The notes beneath the pieces are model-generated. The model was not told the DNA's origin and searched no databases. It was given only the letters and a program-made list of their open reading frames with translations. The translations under genes and the position numbers were made by a program. Of a stretch of 64,000 nucleotides of DNA, positions 10,868 to 23,127 are shown one piece after another. Position 1 is the first letter of the stretch; each line of letters opens with the position of its first letter. Source of the DNA: Euonymus europaeus (lineage: Eukaryota; Streptophyta; Magnoliopsida; Celastrales; Celastraceae); assembly GCA_963580455.1 (NCBI GenBank), contig OY756961.1, positions 21,743,001-21,807,000 of the forward strand, given 5' to 3'.

Positions 10868-11732
10868 ATCAATACATATATATAAGATCGGATGAAAAGC
10901 GACTCTCCCCTGGCGAGTCCCACGAGTACACGTACAGTGTTGCGACTGGTGTTGATGCCGGGTGATGAAAAACGACGACGTTCTCCATGCATATGCACCC
11001 TGCGTGTCTTCCTCCCCCACCACTCTCTCTTATGTAAGAGAATCGACTTTGTTCTGCGAGTAATCCCAATCGCGCGAGTGGCTTCGTCGGCTGATTTGAT
11101 CCTCCTCGCACAGATACGTTCTCTGCTTTGTCTAATCTAGGTTTACCCAGTGCTCCTCTCGAACCTCCGATCATATATCGATTCTCCGCATTGTCTCCTG
11201 GTCCGACTGCCTCGTGCGCCTCCACGGCTGTGTTTCCTGGTTTGGGTGAGTGGTCGCCAGTCTTCCTCTGACAAAATATATTAGCTAACCTAATTCAATA
11301 TATTAGCTTGCATCTATTGGTCTCGCGCTTTGGTGCAGGTGATTCGGGCTCTCTCCTACGCGTCGGGTTTGAGATTTCTGCCAGGGGTGGTCAGCTGTTC
11401 GCCTTTTCCAACTGGAAACTTGAAGATACCACCAATCCAGCTAACTCGCAGCTCTTCAATTTTGGGTTAAGATTTTCCCTGCATTTTGGGTTACACTTTA
11501 TGCTGCTTATCTTCTTCTCCATCCTGAAACCTACCCAACTGACAGTGGGATTTTCCTTTTGCATCCAGGTGTTGCTATTATTGTGCTTTTGGTGACGTTA
11601 TAGGCTTGCTTGCTGAGTTCTCACTCTGGCTGCTTTGGTAATTTCTCTTTAGTAACTCTGATTTAGCCCTTTTGGTAGTCCGGTTTGCCTGTGATTTTTG
11701 ACTGTGGTTACTCATGCAGATTTAAAAGGGAA

Positions 11733-12928
11733 CCCATTATATATTTGTGTTCGTATTAATGGTACATCCTACATATGTTGTGTTGTATTTTCCTTGATTT
11801 ATAGGCTTTTCATGTTGTCTCTATTGCAACAAATTTTTCCTTTAAAAAAAAAATTAGGCTATTTAGATCCAAATCTCCCACTGTTGTGCTTAGTGTTTAT
11901 AATACTATGATAAATAAAATCTGAGGCACTCGTGCCTGCTTTGTGTATGCCAACGACTGTTATTGCCCTTGGTAGACAATTGCTAGGTAATTAAGTCTCT
12001 GTAGATACCTAACCTAGATAAGCCTTCATGCATTGCCTTTTTGTTTTAGCCTTTGTCAAAGGTCTATCTTGGTGCCACCAATGTCTTGGGAGATACATTC
12101 CTCCCTTTCATTACATTAAAACCACAGTTTACATTGGTGAATTCAAGATCACAATGGTCTATCACTGCTAAATGATAATTGCCCATTAAAAACAGTCAAT
12201 GGCATAAACTTAAAAATTGGGATATTCTCTTTTTATGTCTGTAGCAAGTGTTTTTAGTGTTTTTCAATAACGTGCTACAACTAGCATCCATTCTTTATGT
12301 TTAATTTGTGTGTTTTTTTCCCATTGACCTCATCTCCATCTCTGAGGATTGTTTTCTTTTTTATTTTCTTCAGCTTCTCGGATTGCGCATTGGGGTCTTG
12401 CTTTGTTTATCTACTGCCAGACTTTGGATCTAAGGTTCCTCACATTTTTAGGCTGGTTATGTTTTCCTTTTAATTCATTTGTTGTTTTTACCTGATCAAT
12501 TGCCCTAAAAAGTGATAAATAAATTTCATTGCATCATATTAGTTAGGGATTCCCTTCACAACACCATATGATCAAAACCACAACTATGTTACATATTATC
12601 TTTACTTTTCCGAGCATATCTCACTTCCTTAGAATGCAAGCTTCTTTACAAGCTAAAACAGTTTTCATCTTCCTGATTTCTTAGTCTAAAATACTTATGA
12701 TGTTTTTTAAACTCTAAGATATAGATGATTGGGCGCTGGAATTCATTGGGTCTGCTACTATTTGATATCTATTTGCTAACATTTTCATTGTATCGTTTCC
12801 CATTATATATTTGTGTTCGTATTAATGGTACATCCTACATATGTTGTGTTGTATTTTCCTTGATTTATAGGCTTTTCATGCTGTCTCTATTGCAACAAAT
12901 TTTTCCTTTAAAAAAATTTAGGCTATTT
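11733..12928 (+). repeat. direct repeat inside the Helitron
   Basis: 11733-11864 and 12799-12928 are nearly identical (from 'cccattatatatttgtg' to 'taggctattt'), differing mainly in an A-run length. The period is 1066 bp. The 930 bp between them holds no recognisable gene. The arrangement suggests a short element or segment duplicated within the Helitron. Confidence 0.75.
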
Positions 12929-13398
12929 TATAGATATGGATGTTGAGGATACTTGGAGTTGTGTATTTGACCATCTTAGTTAATATTTAATAAAATGGTT
13001 GATACATATGTTTCGATTGGTCTTCAGATTGGTTTGTGTGCTTTCACTTTCTATACAATGCTTGCGTTTAATGGTGATGTTGTAATATTGCATCTTTAAA
13101 TTTACGTATGCTTAAATTTTGAGCTCTAACCTGGTTGTGTCTTTCACATGCTATACAATATGTAAGATTTAAATTGTTAGTGTCATTATGTACTTCTCCT
13201 TATTCATTTCTTTGAGTCCCTATTTATACGACTTATAATCAATTAATTTTTTCATATTGTCGCTGTAAATCTCACATGTTAATTTTATTATGATATGTGG
13301 TATGTGTATTCTTGAATGCACAGTCATTGTAATTAATTATTGTGCTGATTTTACACAAGTATCGGAAATTGCATATACACTAATGACTATTTTTTAGG

Positions 13399-13738
13399 AT
13401 GGATACTGGGCAATCAAGTAGGAAAAATAGAAGTGTGCGAAAACAAATTCTGCGAGATAGCAGATCCCAGTGTCATCAAACTACTGAATCAGTTGCTTCT
13501 TCATCAAGAGTATCAACTCATTCCTCTGACCCTCGAGTTACCAAGAAGCATCGCTCCTCTCATGGTGCAATATCAGATGTAGAAAATACACAGCTGAACC
13601 TCGGATCTCCTTCTTATAGTTGCAAACATTGCGGGGCTGTTTTCTGGTTTGAAGAGCGAGTAAAATCACTAGGCACTCATACCCCAATATTCTCTCTCTG
13701 TTGTAGACAGGGAAGCATTCTCTGGTTTGAATCAAACA
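13399..13738 (+). pseudogene. N-terminal fragment of a Helitron replicase-helicase
   Basis: The open frame, which begins just after a splice-like 'tttttag', runs MDTGQSSRKNRSVRKQ, then a Ser/Lys-rich stretch, then NLGSPSYSCKHCGAVFWFEE and, after a small disruption, TPIFSLCCRQGSI. The Cys-x2-Cys-Gly ... W-(Y/F)-E-E-R followed by 'FSLCC..G' is the recognisable zinc-finger-like segment before the Rep domain in plant Helitron proteins. The spacing is damaged (extra 'VKSLGTH') and no Rep HUH motif or helicase follows. The gene is dead. Its position in the 5' half on the plus strand agrees with the orientation given by the 3' hairpin. Confidence 0.65.
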
Positions 13739-16700
13739 CTTTCCAATCTTAATTCCTTTTCGTGCAGTTACTGTGGTGATTCTTCACTTGAAATTAACTC
13801 GCATTTTTTTAAAGGTACTACTTTTCTCCATTAGCCTCATAGATCTTTGGGATCCTTCGATAATCTGCATTTTCCTTTTCTGTTTTGTGCATTGTTTGCC
13901 TTACATGTTTCTGCTTTTTAATTTGTGACTTTGCTGCCTTTTAGTTCCTTCATTATGTACTTTTACTCTAATTCTTTTTGTTATATTGCTTTTTGAGGAT
14001 TTCTCACCATCAACATCTACTTATTATTGGATGCCTTTTTTAAAACTACCTGTCACCGCACTTAATTTTAGGGTAACAATATGCTGACTCTACAAACCTT
14101 CTGGATGCACATTTAATTTTTTTTTGCTGGATATTCAGTGAAACTCTACAAAACTGCATGTAATGTAGTGATAAGCCAATTAAAAAGGTGGTGAAAACTG
14201 CATGTAATGTCTTAGAAGAGACAAATTTGTGACCTCTTATCATCAAATCAACAATTGCCTTTTTTGTAGAGACCATGTACTTCTCATTTCATATCATAAT
14301 ACATGACTAAAGTGGAAGCTGAAACTATATATCTGTAACTATTAAAACTAATGGAAGTGATTATAGTACAGAGATAGTTGAGCTTATATTTGTGTATTTT
14401 GCAGCTTGCATTTCCAGACAATATATTTGTTTGACACGTTTAAAGGTGGAGAGAAGCTTCTGAAAGCCTAGACTCGACTCTACTCACATCACCAAAGTTA
14501 TTCGTGATTGCCAATGGCAAGTGAGGTTTCTAATGGTTTTATTACTTCTGCTGCATTTCAGATTATTTTGATGTGTCATAGCATTTTATGCCCATCTTCA
14601 AATTTAAACTAATTTTGCAGCCATTGTACTGTCAATTTCGCATCAAGCTGCATCATGTTGTTCATACAGAGTGACCATGGTTTGTTAAACAATTATTCAG
14701 CTTTCTCATCGTTCTTTTTTTCATTTATTTAGCTGGATCAATAATTCTTTTGGGCACTGATGACTCAACAGGATCAGAATACACCAAGAATATAGTGTAT
14801 GAAGAGATATTTGATGATTTATAAAAAGGTAATACCCCTCCAGTATTTCCCTCCACTTATACAATCTATGCTTTTCGTTTCTGGGGTTTTGGATCCTCTC
14901 TTGTAAGTGTACATTTGAATATTGAAATCTGTTTCACTGTTTCTTTCCTCCTTGTGAGGAGTTCTGTGTTCGATAATCAGAGATTTAGAGTTGTTTTTCG
15001 TGGAACGTGAAGAGGGAGTGTTCCCTGTAGGTTTCGTGGTTCATATTTTATGCCCTAAAGAGTTAGAGATCTTGAAATTGGTATCCAGGTTTTATTCGTG
15101 AAGAGGGAGTGTTCAATTTGAATAGTTTTTGTTCCAATATATACGACAATTATTGTTAAGTTGTCGGCCTTATATTAAACCACTTTCTCAATGATTATTG
15201 TTTTTGTAGGGGTAGTTGACATGGTATATTTGATTTGCTCAGAGTGGAGTGCTCAATTTGGTATTGAAAGGAGTGTTCAATTTTTCGTGAGTTGTACGAT
15301 TGCTTTCTCCATTGCACAACCTTTGTTGTCAATTCCTAATTTTTACCAAAGGTTCGTTATATTTTTGAGGAGTTTGCTTTTATTGTCCCCCCATCTGCTG
15401 CCTCTTCTTTGCTTTTATTGTTCCCCCCATCTGCTACCTCTTCTTTGCTTTTATTAGATACTATGTTCGTACAATCGATGGGTGATTGGAGCCGATCATG
15501 CTATTTTTGTGCGTTTGGATGCTGGCGAATTTGATAACTGCTCCGCAACACCAAAACCAATCCTCCTCCTACTGGACTTCGATTTCCTTTCATTGCTATC
15601 CAAACCCAAGGTTTGTTTTTTATTTCTCTTTTTTTAAAATCTTTGTATCTTTGTTGAAAAAGCTTAATGAAGTCGTGTTTTCAGGAAGAAACGCAGGGTG
15701 TTCCCTATCCCAACTTCTTCACAGGTAGTGGTATCCTGTGTTTTCCTGCTTTCAATTCAGTGATTACCAATAATGGCCAAGCAGGTTTGATTCATTGTTT
15801 CTCTCTATCTCAATCTTTTCTATTCTATTCTTTTGTGCATTATATTGGTAAATAGATGGTAAGAAGTGGGATCTGGTAAGATCATTCCTGCATTGATTTC
15901 TATTATCTTTGAATCCATGTCATCTATTTTTTTAACATGAGATTTGGTATTTTGTTAAGATTAATTTGTGAAGAATGGCTTATTTGTTTTTAATCTCATT
16001 GCTTAACTTTAGAGGATTCTCTACTCCCACACCCACACCATTGCTTTGAAGTTCACAGTTTTTGTATGAACAATATATTTCACAACCTGAGATGATTAAA
16101 TGTTTTGTTAAAAATTCTTGAATTCAGGTAAGAACATGTTTGGTTATGGACTGTCTGTTTGTGCTGTTGCCTACTCATGGTGAGCCAATGTCATGTATTT
16201 ATGTCAACATGTGGCGATGTTCCTCAAGTGATAACTGATAACTTCTCCACATTATATTGGCCATGAAGTGCATGATTGGCATGCTTTTCTTTTTCATCAG
16301 AGAGAGTTTAGTGGATTTCTATGAACCAAAACAACTACTTCAGTTAGTATTTTCTCAGCATTCGCTTTGTCTAAAGGGTTGGACTATCTTGCAAACCTTC
16401 CCCTCCTAGGACCTTGCTTCAATGGAACTAAAACCATGATATACACTCAAGCGATGGGTTGTTTGGGCATTCAAATTTAATTATTCGTTGCATTTTTTAA
16501 TAGTATTGTTATGTTGACTTATTATTATTTAAGTTTTTTTTAATAGTATTGCATAGAATTATAATTATATTAATAGTAATTCACAATTCTCACTTTGTTT
16601 TGGTTATTTTACTGTTTTATACCGCCAGTCTAGATGATCATGAATTTAAAAGATTTATGAATAATTTGGCATCTAAAAATGAAGACGAATTGTTCCATCT

Positions 16701-17353
16701 TGCACATCTCTATGTTCTTATAGTTCTAAAATTTCACGGCTCTGATGGATTCCTCAAACCCAGAGTTTCTTAATTGATTACTCTGCAATCAAGATCAAGG
16801 TCATTATTTGCTAATACAAAAATAATTATTAGGTTTTTTTACCTGTGTTAATTCCTCGCAAGAGCAACAACAAAACTGGTTCCTCAATTGATGAACCTTA
16901 AAAGGCCTTAGCATGGCTCATGTCAAGAGCCATCTTCAGGTTATTATAGATATTTATATATATTATATATCATTAATATCGAGTCTGCTATGTGGCGTCA
17001 AAAATCCTGAGTAGCTGCCAGAGTAAACTTTTGAATCTTGGCTTGGCTCATTGTTGCAACAACAATGATTTCTCAGCTTTTTCTCAGAGTTTTTATACAT
17101 CTTTTCTAATTCTGGTTAGGAAAGGTGTCTTGAGAGTGTGTTTTGATCCAGATAAGTTCTTCCTGTTGTACATGTCCTTATCTATTTTCTATTGGAGTTG
17201 GTATTTTGGTTATGATTAGTTTTGTTCCTTCTACTGCGCCGTATATGATTTGTATTTTATTTTTTTACAGATGGTGTAGTTAACACATTTCCACTAACCT
17301 GTTCATCTTTGAATCAGTAATGTAGGTAAATTTCCCATTATGATTGCTTTCAG

Positions 17354-17467
17354 GCTAAGCTCCCATCTATTTTGAGGATATATCAAGATGCACTTAATGC
17401 TGATATGAAAACTGCTACAAAGAACGTAGTTTCAGAGTTGCTTCCTTTTTTTATTGCTCGATACTAG
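17354..17467 (+). pseudogene. probable VPS54 exon fragment captured by the Helitron
   Basis: After a good acceptor (ttgctttcag, ending at 17353) the frame reads AKLPSILRIYQDALNADMKT, then a continuing stretch ending 'VVSELLPFFIAR', then a stop at 17465. From memory this resembles a conserved block of plant VPS54, a GARP tethering-complex subunit that acts in endosome-to-Golgi traffic. Nothing else of that gene is certain; the following text (to about 17600) is out of frame. Gene-fragment capture is a known Helitron habit. The family call rests on recall and is moderate. Confidence 0.45.
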
Positions 17468-17946
17468 ACCTGGAGTTAAATTTTATTCCTGTAGAGTGAA
17501 CGGGCATTCTACAGCGGCTAATAAGTCTCCGATATTCTCTCATATGCATGTCAAGACTTCTGTCATAAGCATCTCAATATTCAGTAGTAAAATGTCATAG
17601 TAGAAAATTTATCTATTTACATATTACTCTGCAGGGATGGACTTGCCTCAATTCAACCATCACCGAAGTATGTGATCCTTTATTTTTTGTTTGCTGATTT
17701 AGTGTTAGTGTTTGGTTGTATTCTATCATTTTCATCTAGGGTTTTCTTCCACGGTGTATTTCATGTTTCTTTTATTTAGCTTATTTTTCCCTTAAATACC
17801 ATACTTAGCAGCAAATGTAAAAGTCTTCTCAATTCGTAATGAAAATTACAGTTGTTCTATTTTGTCAGCCAGGTTTTCTTTCTATGCTACTATACAATCA
17901 TCTACAGTCAAGATTTTACACATAAAAATTAACACAATCCGACAAT

Positions 17947-17976
17947 CCCGCGGCAACGCGCGGGTTCTCACACTAG
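17947..17976 (+). other. Helitron 3' terminus (hairpin + CTAG)
   Basis: CCCGCGGCAACGCGCGGG can form a 6-bp GC stem with a 6-nt loop. It is followed after 8 nt by CTAG and then T, the standard Helitron termination signal. Confidence 0.85.
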
Positions 17977-18100
17977 TATATATATAAACTTATATAAGGG
18001 CATCTTTGGAATTCTGTGCTATGTGGTATTAGTTAGTCAGCATGCAGCCTATTAATACGTCATCCTGAAGTTCCCATTAATGATAGTCAAATGCCGTCCA
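17977..18100 (+). pseudogene. remnant of the FQR1a upstream region
   Basis: 'cttatataagggcatctttg' and 'tagtcagcatgcagcctatt' through 'gagtcaaatgccgtcca' match 29225-29261 joined to 30849-30920, that is, the DNA roughly 500 bp upstream of the FQR1 start codon in unit 2. The match stops abruptly at 18100, where retroelement sequence begins. The rest of the promoter, exons 1-2, introns 1-2 and the start of exon 3 are missing from unit 1. Confidence 0.8.
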
Positions 18101-19428
18101 TCACGCTCCAGATATTTAGAATTATTTTTAGATGGTTCTACAGTATCATTATCCACATCATGAGTTAAGAGCTTACCATCATGCATATTTAAATAATACA
18201 AACCATTTATCAAATTTCTCATACCAACACATTCATTTCCAAAATGAATATAACACACATCATTCTTATAATGGAATTCATAATTCTTCTGTGCCAAAAG
18301 TCCCACAAAAATAATGTTATTGAAAACATTAGGAACAAACAAACAGTTATCCAAATTTAAAACATGCGCAGAAGGTAATTTAATGAAAGTAGTCCCAATA
18401 GCAGTAGCAGCAACAGTTGCTTTATTTCCTACTTGTATGACTACTTCATTTGCTCCCAGAGTTCTACTTCTTCTTAGATCCTGCAACGACACACATATGT
18501 GTGAAGATGCACCAGTATCAATGATCCAAGAAGTAGATAATGAGTAAATAGAAACAATATTCTCAAGTTTACAGAAATTAGACATACCTTCTGAAGGTGT
18601 TTCCTTTCCTTTTCCCTTGACTTTCAAGGACATGAGATATTCGAAACCGTTCCTTTTCCAATGCCCAGCCTTCTGACAGAAGAAACATTTTCCTTTATCT
18701 GCTGCTGGCGCCTTGTCCTTTGATTTCTTTTTAGAAATCCTTTTAGAAGGTCCAGAAGTAGAAGCTTTCTTGTTGTTGTTCTTCTTCTTTGAAGATGAAG
18801 AAACCACAAGAGCCTTCTCAACTGTCTTTCCCTTCATGTTTTCTTGAGCTGTACCTAGCATATTCAGGATTTCTCCCAATGTACACTCAATTTTGTTCAT
18901 GTGGAAATTCACAATGAACGGTGAGAAGGAATCAGGCAGGGACTGTAAAATCAAATCAGTCTGTAAGTTGCAATTCATGAGAAAATCCAAATTCTCAAGT
19001 TGTTCAGTCAAACTGATCATCCTGAGAACATGATCTTTCACATTTGCACCTTCAGCCATTCTTTTTCGGAACAATTCCTTAGAGATATCATATATGGCTG
19101 TCCTGCTTTGCTCTCCATATAATTCTTTCTGATGAAAAATCATATTTTGAGCACTAACATAATTCTCATGTTGTTTTTGAAGCTCATTTGTCATTGAAGC
19201 CAGATTATAACTTCTAGCTATCAAATCATGCTCCAACCACCTTTCATAGGTAGTCTTTTCCTCCTCAGTAGATCCTTCAGGTAAGGATTCTAGAATAGGT
19301 TTGTCAAGGACATAGCCAATCTTTTCGAAATTGAGAACTATTCTCAAATTTCTCAGCCAGTCAACAAAGTTCGGCCCAGTAAGCCGGTTTGCATCCAAAA
19401 TGCGTGCAAGTGGGTTGGACTGAGTCAT
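18101..19428 (-). pseudogene. copia Gag and protease, 3'-truncated polyprotein
   Basis: The frame starts at MTQSNPLARILDANRLTGPN; the in-frame Met 13 codons upstream is less likely because a splice-like TTTTCTGCAG lies between. It contains the Gag (UBN2-type) domain 'FVDWLRNLRIVLNFEKIGYV', a Lys/Ser-rich linker, a zinc knuckle starting CFFCQKAGHWKRNG (the last Cys is replaced, so the CCHC is damaged), and an aspartic protease with active-site 'SWIIDTGASSHIC'. It ends with 'LINGLYYLNMH', then the frame runs into host DNA at 18101 (the apparent tail ERDGRHLTI is FQR1a upstream DNA read backwards). About 440 codons of element sequence are uninterrupted, so the element is fairly young, but it lacks all later pol functions. 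Confidence 0.85.
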
Positions 19429-21480
19429 ACTCGTGTGCTGCAGAAAATAAATAGAGATTATTAACAATAGTCTATATTATCCAAATAAATTTTGGTCTTT
19501 AAAATTATTTGGTACCTCCCACTAATTTTTCGTAACTCATACATCCCTATTTGAGTAACGGAAATCCTTGTAGAATTTCTAGTGAGTGATTGAGTTCTTA
19601 TTAATTTTCAGTATACCTCACATTTAGTCGTTTCTTGGAATACTTAAATCAATAAGTGAACAACTCTTGTTCAATGTATCTCATACATGATTCAATCATT
19701 TTACTTTGGCTCCTAGTATGGAGAACCTCACATTTCCTGGTTTCTTGGCCTGTTATACATAGTTAAGTAAAACCCATTATTCAATAAACATAAAAATTTG
19801 AATATTAGCATTCTCACCTTTATTGGTTTCTTGAACACCAATATATTTTTATATTTATAACATCTCATGCTTAATAAAATATTAGAAACATCTCTTATGA
19901 CTCATAGCATAATTCCCATGATTTCTTCATGATCAATCATACAGAATCATAAAAATTTCTAAAATTTCATATAATGGAGAGCCACGATATAATTTCATAA
20001 ATCATACCGTTTATCAACTTAATATTTAAAGGGATGTTAAATAGGTCTCATCACAAATTACATACATGCATAATTTTAAAATTTATTCTAAGAATATATC
20101 ACATATATTTAACAGAAACAATTTCAATTAATCATGCATCAATTATTTATTGTAAACATATATCACATATAAATTCAAGAATAAATAATATGTAATTTAA
20201 ATCATGCATCAATAATTAAACAATTTAACTATACACATGCATCATATAAAACAATTTTATAAACAACATTTAATTAAATCAATTTAAATTAAATTAATTA
20301 AAACATGCATATCTATTTATTCTAAACATATATCAAATATAATATTTAAAATAAATAATAGTCCAGTCCATTTACAGTCCAAAATATTCAGCACAATATA
20401 AATCAGTCTGCTTCTTCTGGCTCATGTCCGAATCTGATCTGTCAATAATTTCAGGCCCCAAATTCAATCTTACTTGGCCCAGAACTTTTCTGGTCCATTA
20501 CTTCAGCTTGGCCCGTTAACGAATCAAACCCAAAACAAAAATAATTTCTGGCCCGTATAATCATTCAGCCTGGGACCCAGATCAAATCATCCGGATCTTT
20601 TGACCCGTCTTCTTCGCCCAGCTACCAAGACCCGCGTGACCTGCATCTTCAATTGCAACATTTGCAGTTTCCGACGACCAGAAGACGGCGGAGATCCAGG
20701 TGAATGACACACTTGATTTCGAAACTTCGTTCCGATGACCAGAAATAACAGAACATTTTGGCTTATTATTCCTGTACAAAAGTAAAACCTGCAACTCTTG
20801 CAGATGTTTATCCACCAAAATCCGACGCCGTTTCAGGCTTATTCAGGTGACGAAAAATCTCTCCATCGTCAACAATTGACTCTGGTATCGTCATAAGAGA
20901 TCTCCTGCCCAGATTTGACAGATCAGAATTTCTGGAAAACTCGGGCTTCCCTCTGTCCGTTGCCGTTTTTGGCTACCTCAGGTGACACAGAATAGGTTCA
21001 ACAACCTGTCTCCTTCACCGGAAAAATAATCTTTTCATTTCTGTGACAGATGACCCAAAACCCAGATTCTCTCAAAAATCTGATCGAAACCTACAATTTC
21101 CGGCAACAGAAAATCACCGGACACTCCGGCTTTTCCGACCAGAATCAAACTGATATATCGGCTCCAAAATCCAGATATCTCAAGTGGTGAAAATATCTAG
21201 GAATCACTCTTGTAACTCAGCACAGATCAAGCCTTTGAACCCCGGTCAGTCGGTCACCATTAATTGATAAGCAAAAACAATAGATCGGACTTGTTATACT
21301 TAAACAATAATACAGATCCACACAACCCAATATAGATCAAATCATAATATCTCTAGATCTATTAATCCAATTGCTCAATTCATCAGATGAAGTAAAATCA
21401 GATTATACACATGCATCATATGCATATATATCAAAAATCTAATTTTCTCTAGACCTAGATAGTATACCATTAGCCTAACG
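19429..21480 (-). other. long copia leader, possibly spliced
   Basis: Two kb separate the primer site from gag with no open frame. The part at 20400-21250 is richer in GC than the rest and the part at 19500-20400 is very AT-rich and intron-like, ending (minus strand) in TTATTTTCTGCAG just before the gag ATG. A spliced leader is an inference. Confidence 0.4.
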
Positions 21481-21493
21481 CCTCCGATACCAC
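21481..21493 (-). other. copia primer-binding site
   Basis: Minus strand TGGTATCGGAGGC, one mismatch from the common tRNA-iMet site TGGTATCAGAGGC, directly after the LTR end GCTAACA. Confidence 0.8.
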
Positions 21494-23122
21494 TGTTAGC
21501 ATATGGCATACAGAATTACGCAGCGGAATACAAAAAGTCTTACCTCTTGAAGCGTGCTTGATAAAAAATTCCAGTCAATCTCCGATAATACGAAGATCCT
21601 AGGCCGTCCACTGGAACCTCGATATCAAGCTTTGGAAAGAATTTGCAGTTAACAATGGAGGTGAAGGTGAAGTCTGTGTTGTTTTTCAAAAACACAACTT
21701 TATTTAAAATTGGATTTCCCCAACACTTCCTCTAAGTGTCAACACCAACTTTCACCAAATATATTATAATATATAATAACATATTATTAACCAAATGAAA
21801 TTGGATTGCCGACAGTCAACAACCATTTCAATATATTATAATATATTATAATAAATTATTAATTAAATCATGACCCATTATGAATTAATCACAAAAGTGC
21901 TAGCAGTGTACATTAATCAATTGGATCCGTTTCGGTTTACAATAAACCCGTATTTAATTAATAATTCGATAATTTTTCATCTCATGTAAATTATCGAATC
22001 CACACAATTCTCCTTTCCAATCTTAGCTTAACAATGTTCTTGATTCCTTTATGTGTGACTTTCTAGGTTCATTACCGATTAGCAATAAAAATAACATCAA
22101 ACTCTTTGATATTAATTAAAATAACTTTTAATCATTTCTTATAAATCACGAGTGACACCTAGCAGTATATCGTGACTACCCAATCAGTGATGAATTCTTT
22201 CATATGAACCTTTAATTACGATTACCATGTAATTAAATCCTTCCACTGTACAATATCCCAATTGAATGAGGATCATGGATATCCGTCAAATCCACTAACT
22301 CAATTATATGTCAGATCCAATATTTTATTGACAAACAAATAATTAATGAAAACACTTTTCATTAATCATGTAACCTCGGTCAAGGATTTCCTGTGTCAAT
22401 ATATATATCCGGATCACATAGGATATTCTCCTCGTTTATTTCGAGGCAATGGATTCCTTATTGACCGCACACAAGTCTCCATATATAACTAACTGAATCC
22501 ATCAAATGTTAATATTTATTTAATAAATAAATATTTCCAACATTGACAAAATTCAATCACCCATATACAAGACTACTATGTCATCTCAGGTCTAAGGATT
22601 ATTTACACAATCATAAATAAATAATAAATCATTGACAAGGAAATAAACCTCCATGTGATTCATTATTTAGCAAGTCATGTTCGAAGCATTTATTCAACAA
22701 TAAACCTCCCATACTATTTATTTTAATATCTCATATTAAATTGCATGAGACTCACAACCCTATTATTATAAGAAACAAACAGTATACTGATCTTCCGAAT
22801 TATTATTGTCCACTTAATAATTCTACAATCAGGAACTTTATTTAAGATATTTATACTAAAGATCACTCGTCACTCATATTCTCAACTCTTGAGAATGAGG
22901 TCTCTAATAAATATCTACGGACATATCTAATACAACTATTTAAATAGAAATATCAAATATATAATAAACTGCCATTTATATTAAACAATTAATACAGTAC
23001 AATTATTATATATGTTTCAAATACAACCATATTAGATTGGCTATACAGGACATATATCTAACACTTGAATATGTTTCAAATACAACCGTATTAGATTGGC
23101 TATACAGGACATATATCTAACA
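21494..23122 (-). repeat. 5' LTR of the truncated copia element
   Basis: About 1.63 kb, minus-strand ends TGTTAGATAT and GCTAACA. The first 59 bp are present twice in tandem. Confidence 0.75.
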
Positions 23123-23127
23123 CTTGC
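23012..23127. repeat. 59-bp tandem duplication at the LTR head
   Basis: 23012-23070 and 23071-23127 are almost identical (one A/G difference, 'caaccat' versus 'caaccgt'). Each ends in 'ctaacacttg', the second copy running directly into FQR1 exon sequence 'ccgaggctg'. Confidence 0.9.

Larger units (their letters stand above)
10865..17976 (+). mobile_element. Helitron (about 7.1 kb, non-autonomous)
   Basis: The 3' end is diagnostic: a GC-rich hairpin at 17947-17964 (CCCGCG stem, GCAACG loop, CGCGGG stem), an 8-nt spacer, then CTAG at 17973-17976 followed by T. The whole block is missing from unit 2 (between 28775 and 29225), and the host sequence resumes with 'cttatataagggcatcttt' on both. The 5' end should be TC preceded by A; candidates are 10865 and 10888, so it is uncertain. 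The interior has a decayed Helitron protein fragment (13399-13738), a probable captured VPS54 exon (17354-17464), many T-rich intron-like stretches and a 130-bp internal direct repeat. No intact Rep or helicase is present, so it would need an autonomous partner. Confidence 0.75.
18101..23122 (-). mobile_element. truncated Ty1/copia retrotransposon inside FQR1a
   Basis: Minus-oriented, in order: LTR (23122 to 21494), primer site TGGTATCGGAGGC (21493-21481), a 2-kb leader, gag and the start of pol (19428 to 18101). Protein similarity stops just before the WH..LGH motif of the pre-integrase region, and the DNA switches to FQR1a upstream sequence at 18100/18101. Integrase, reverse transcriptase, RNase H and the 3' LTR are absent. 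The 5' LTR abuts FQR1 exon 3 at 23122. Confidence 0.85.

Noticed and set aside
10723..10998. Open frames running through the (AT)n microsatellite
   Set aside because: Ile-Tyr repeats are translation of the microsatellite, not a gene.
18314..18547. Plus-strand frame inside the copia gag region
   Set aside because: Shadow of the minus-strand Gag-protease frame, which has clear domains.
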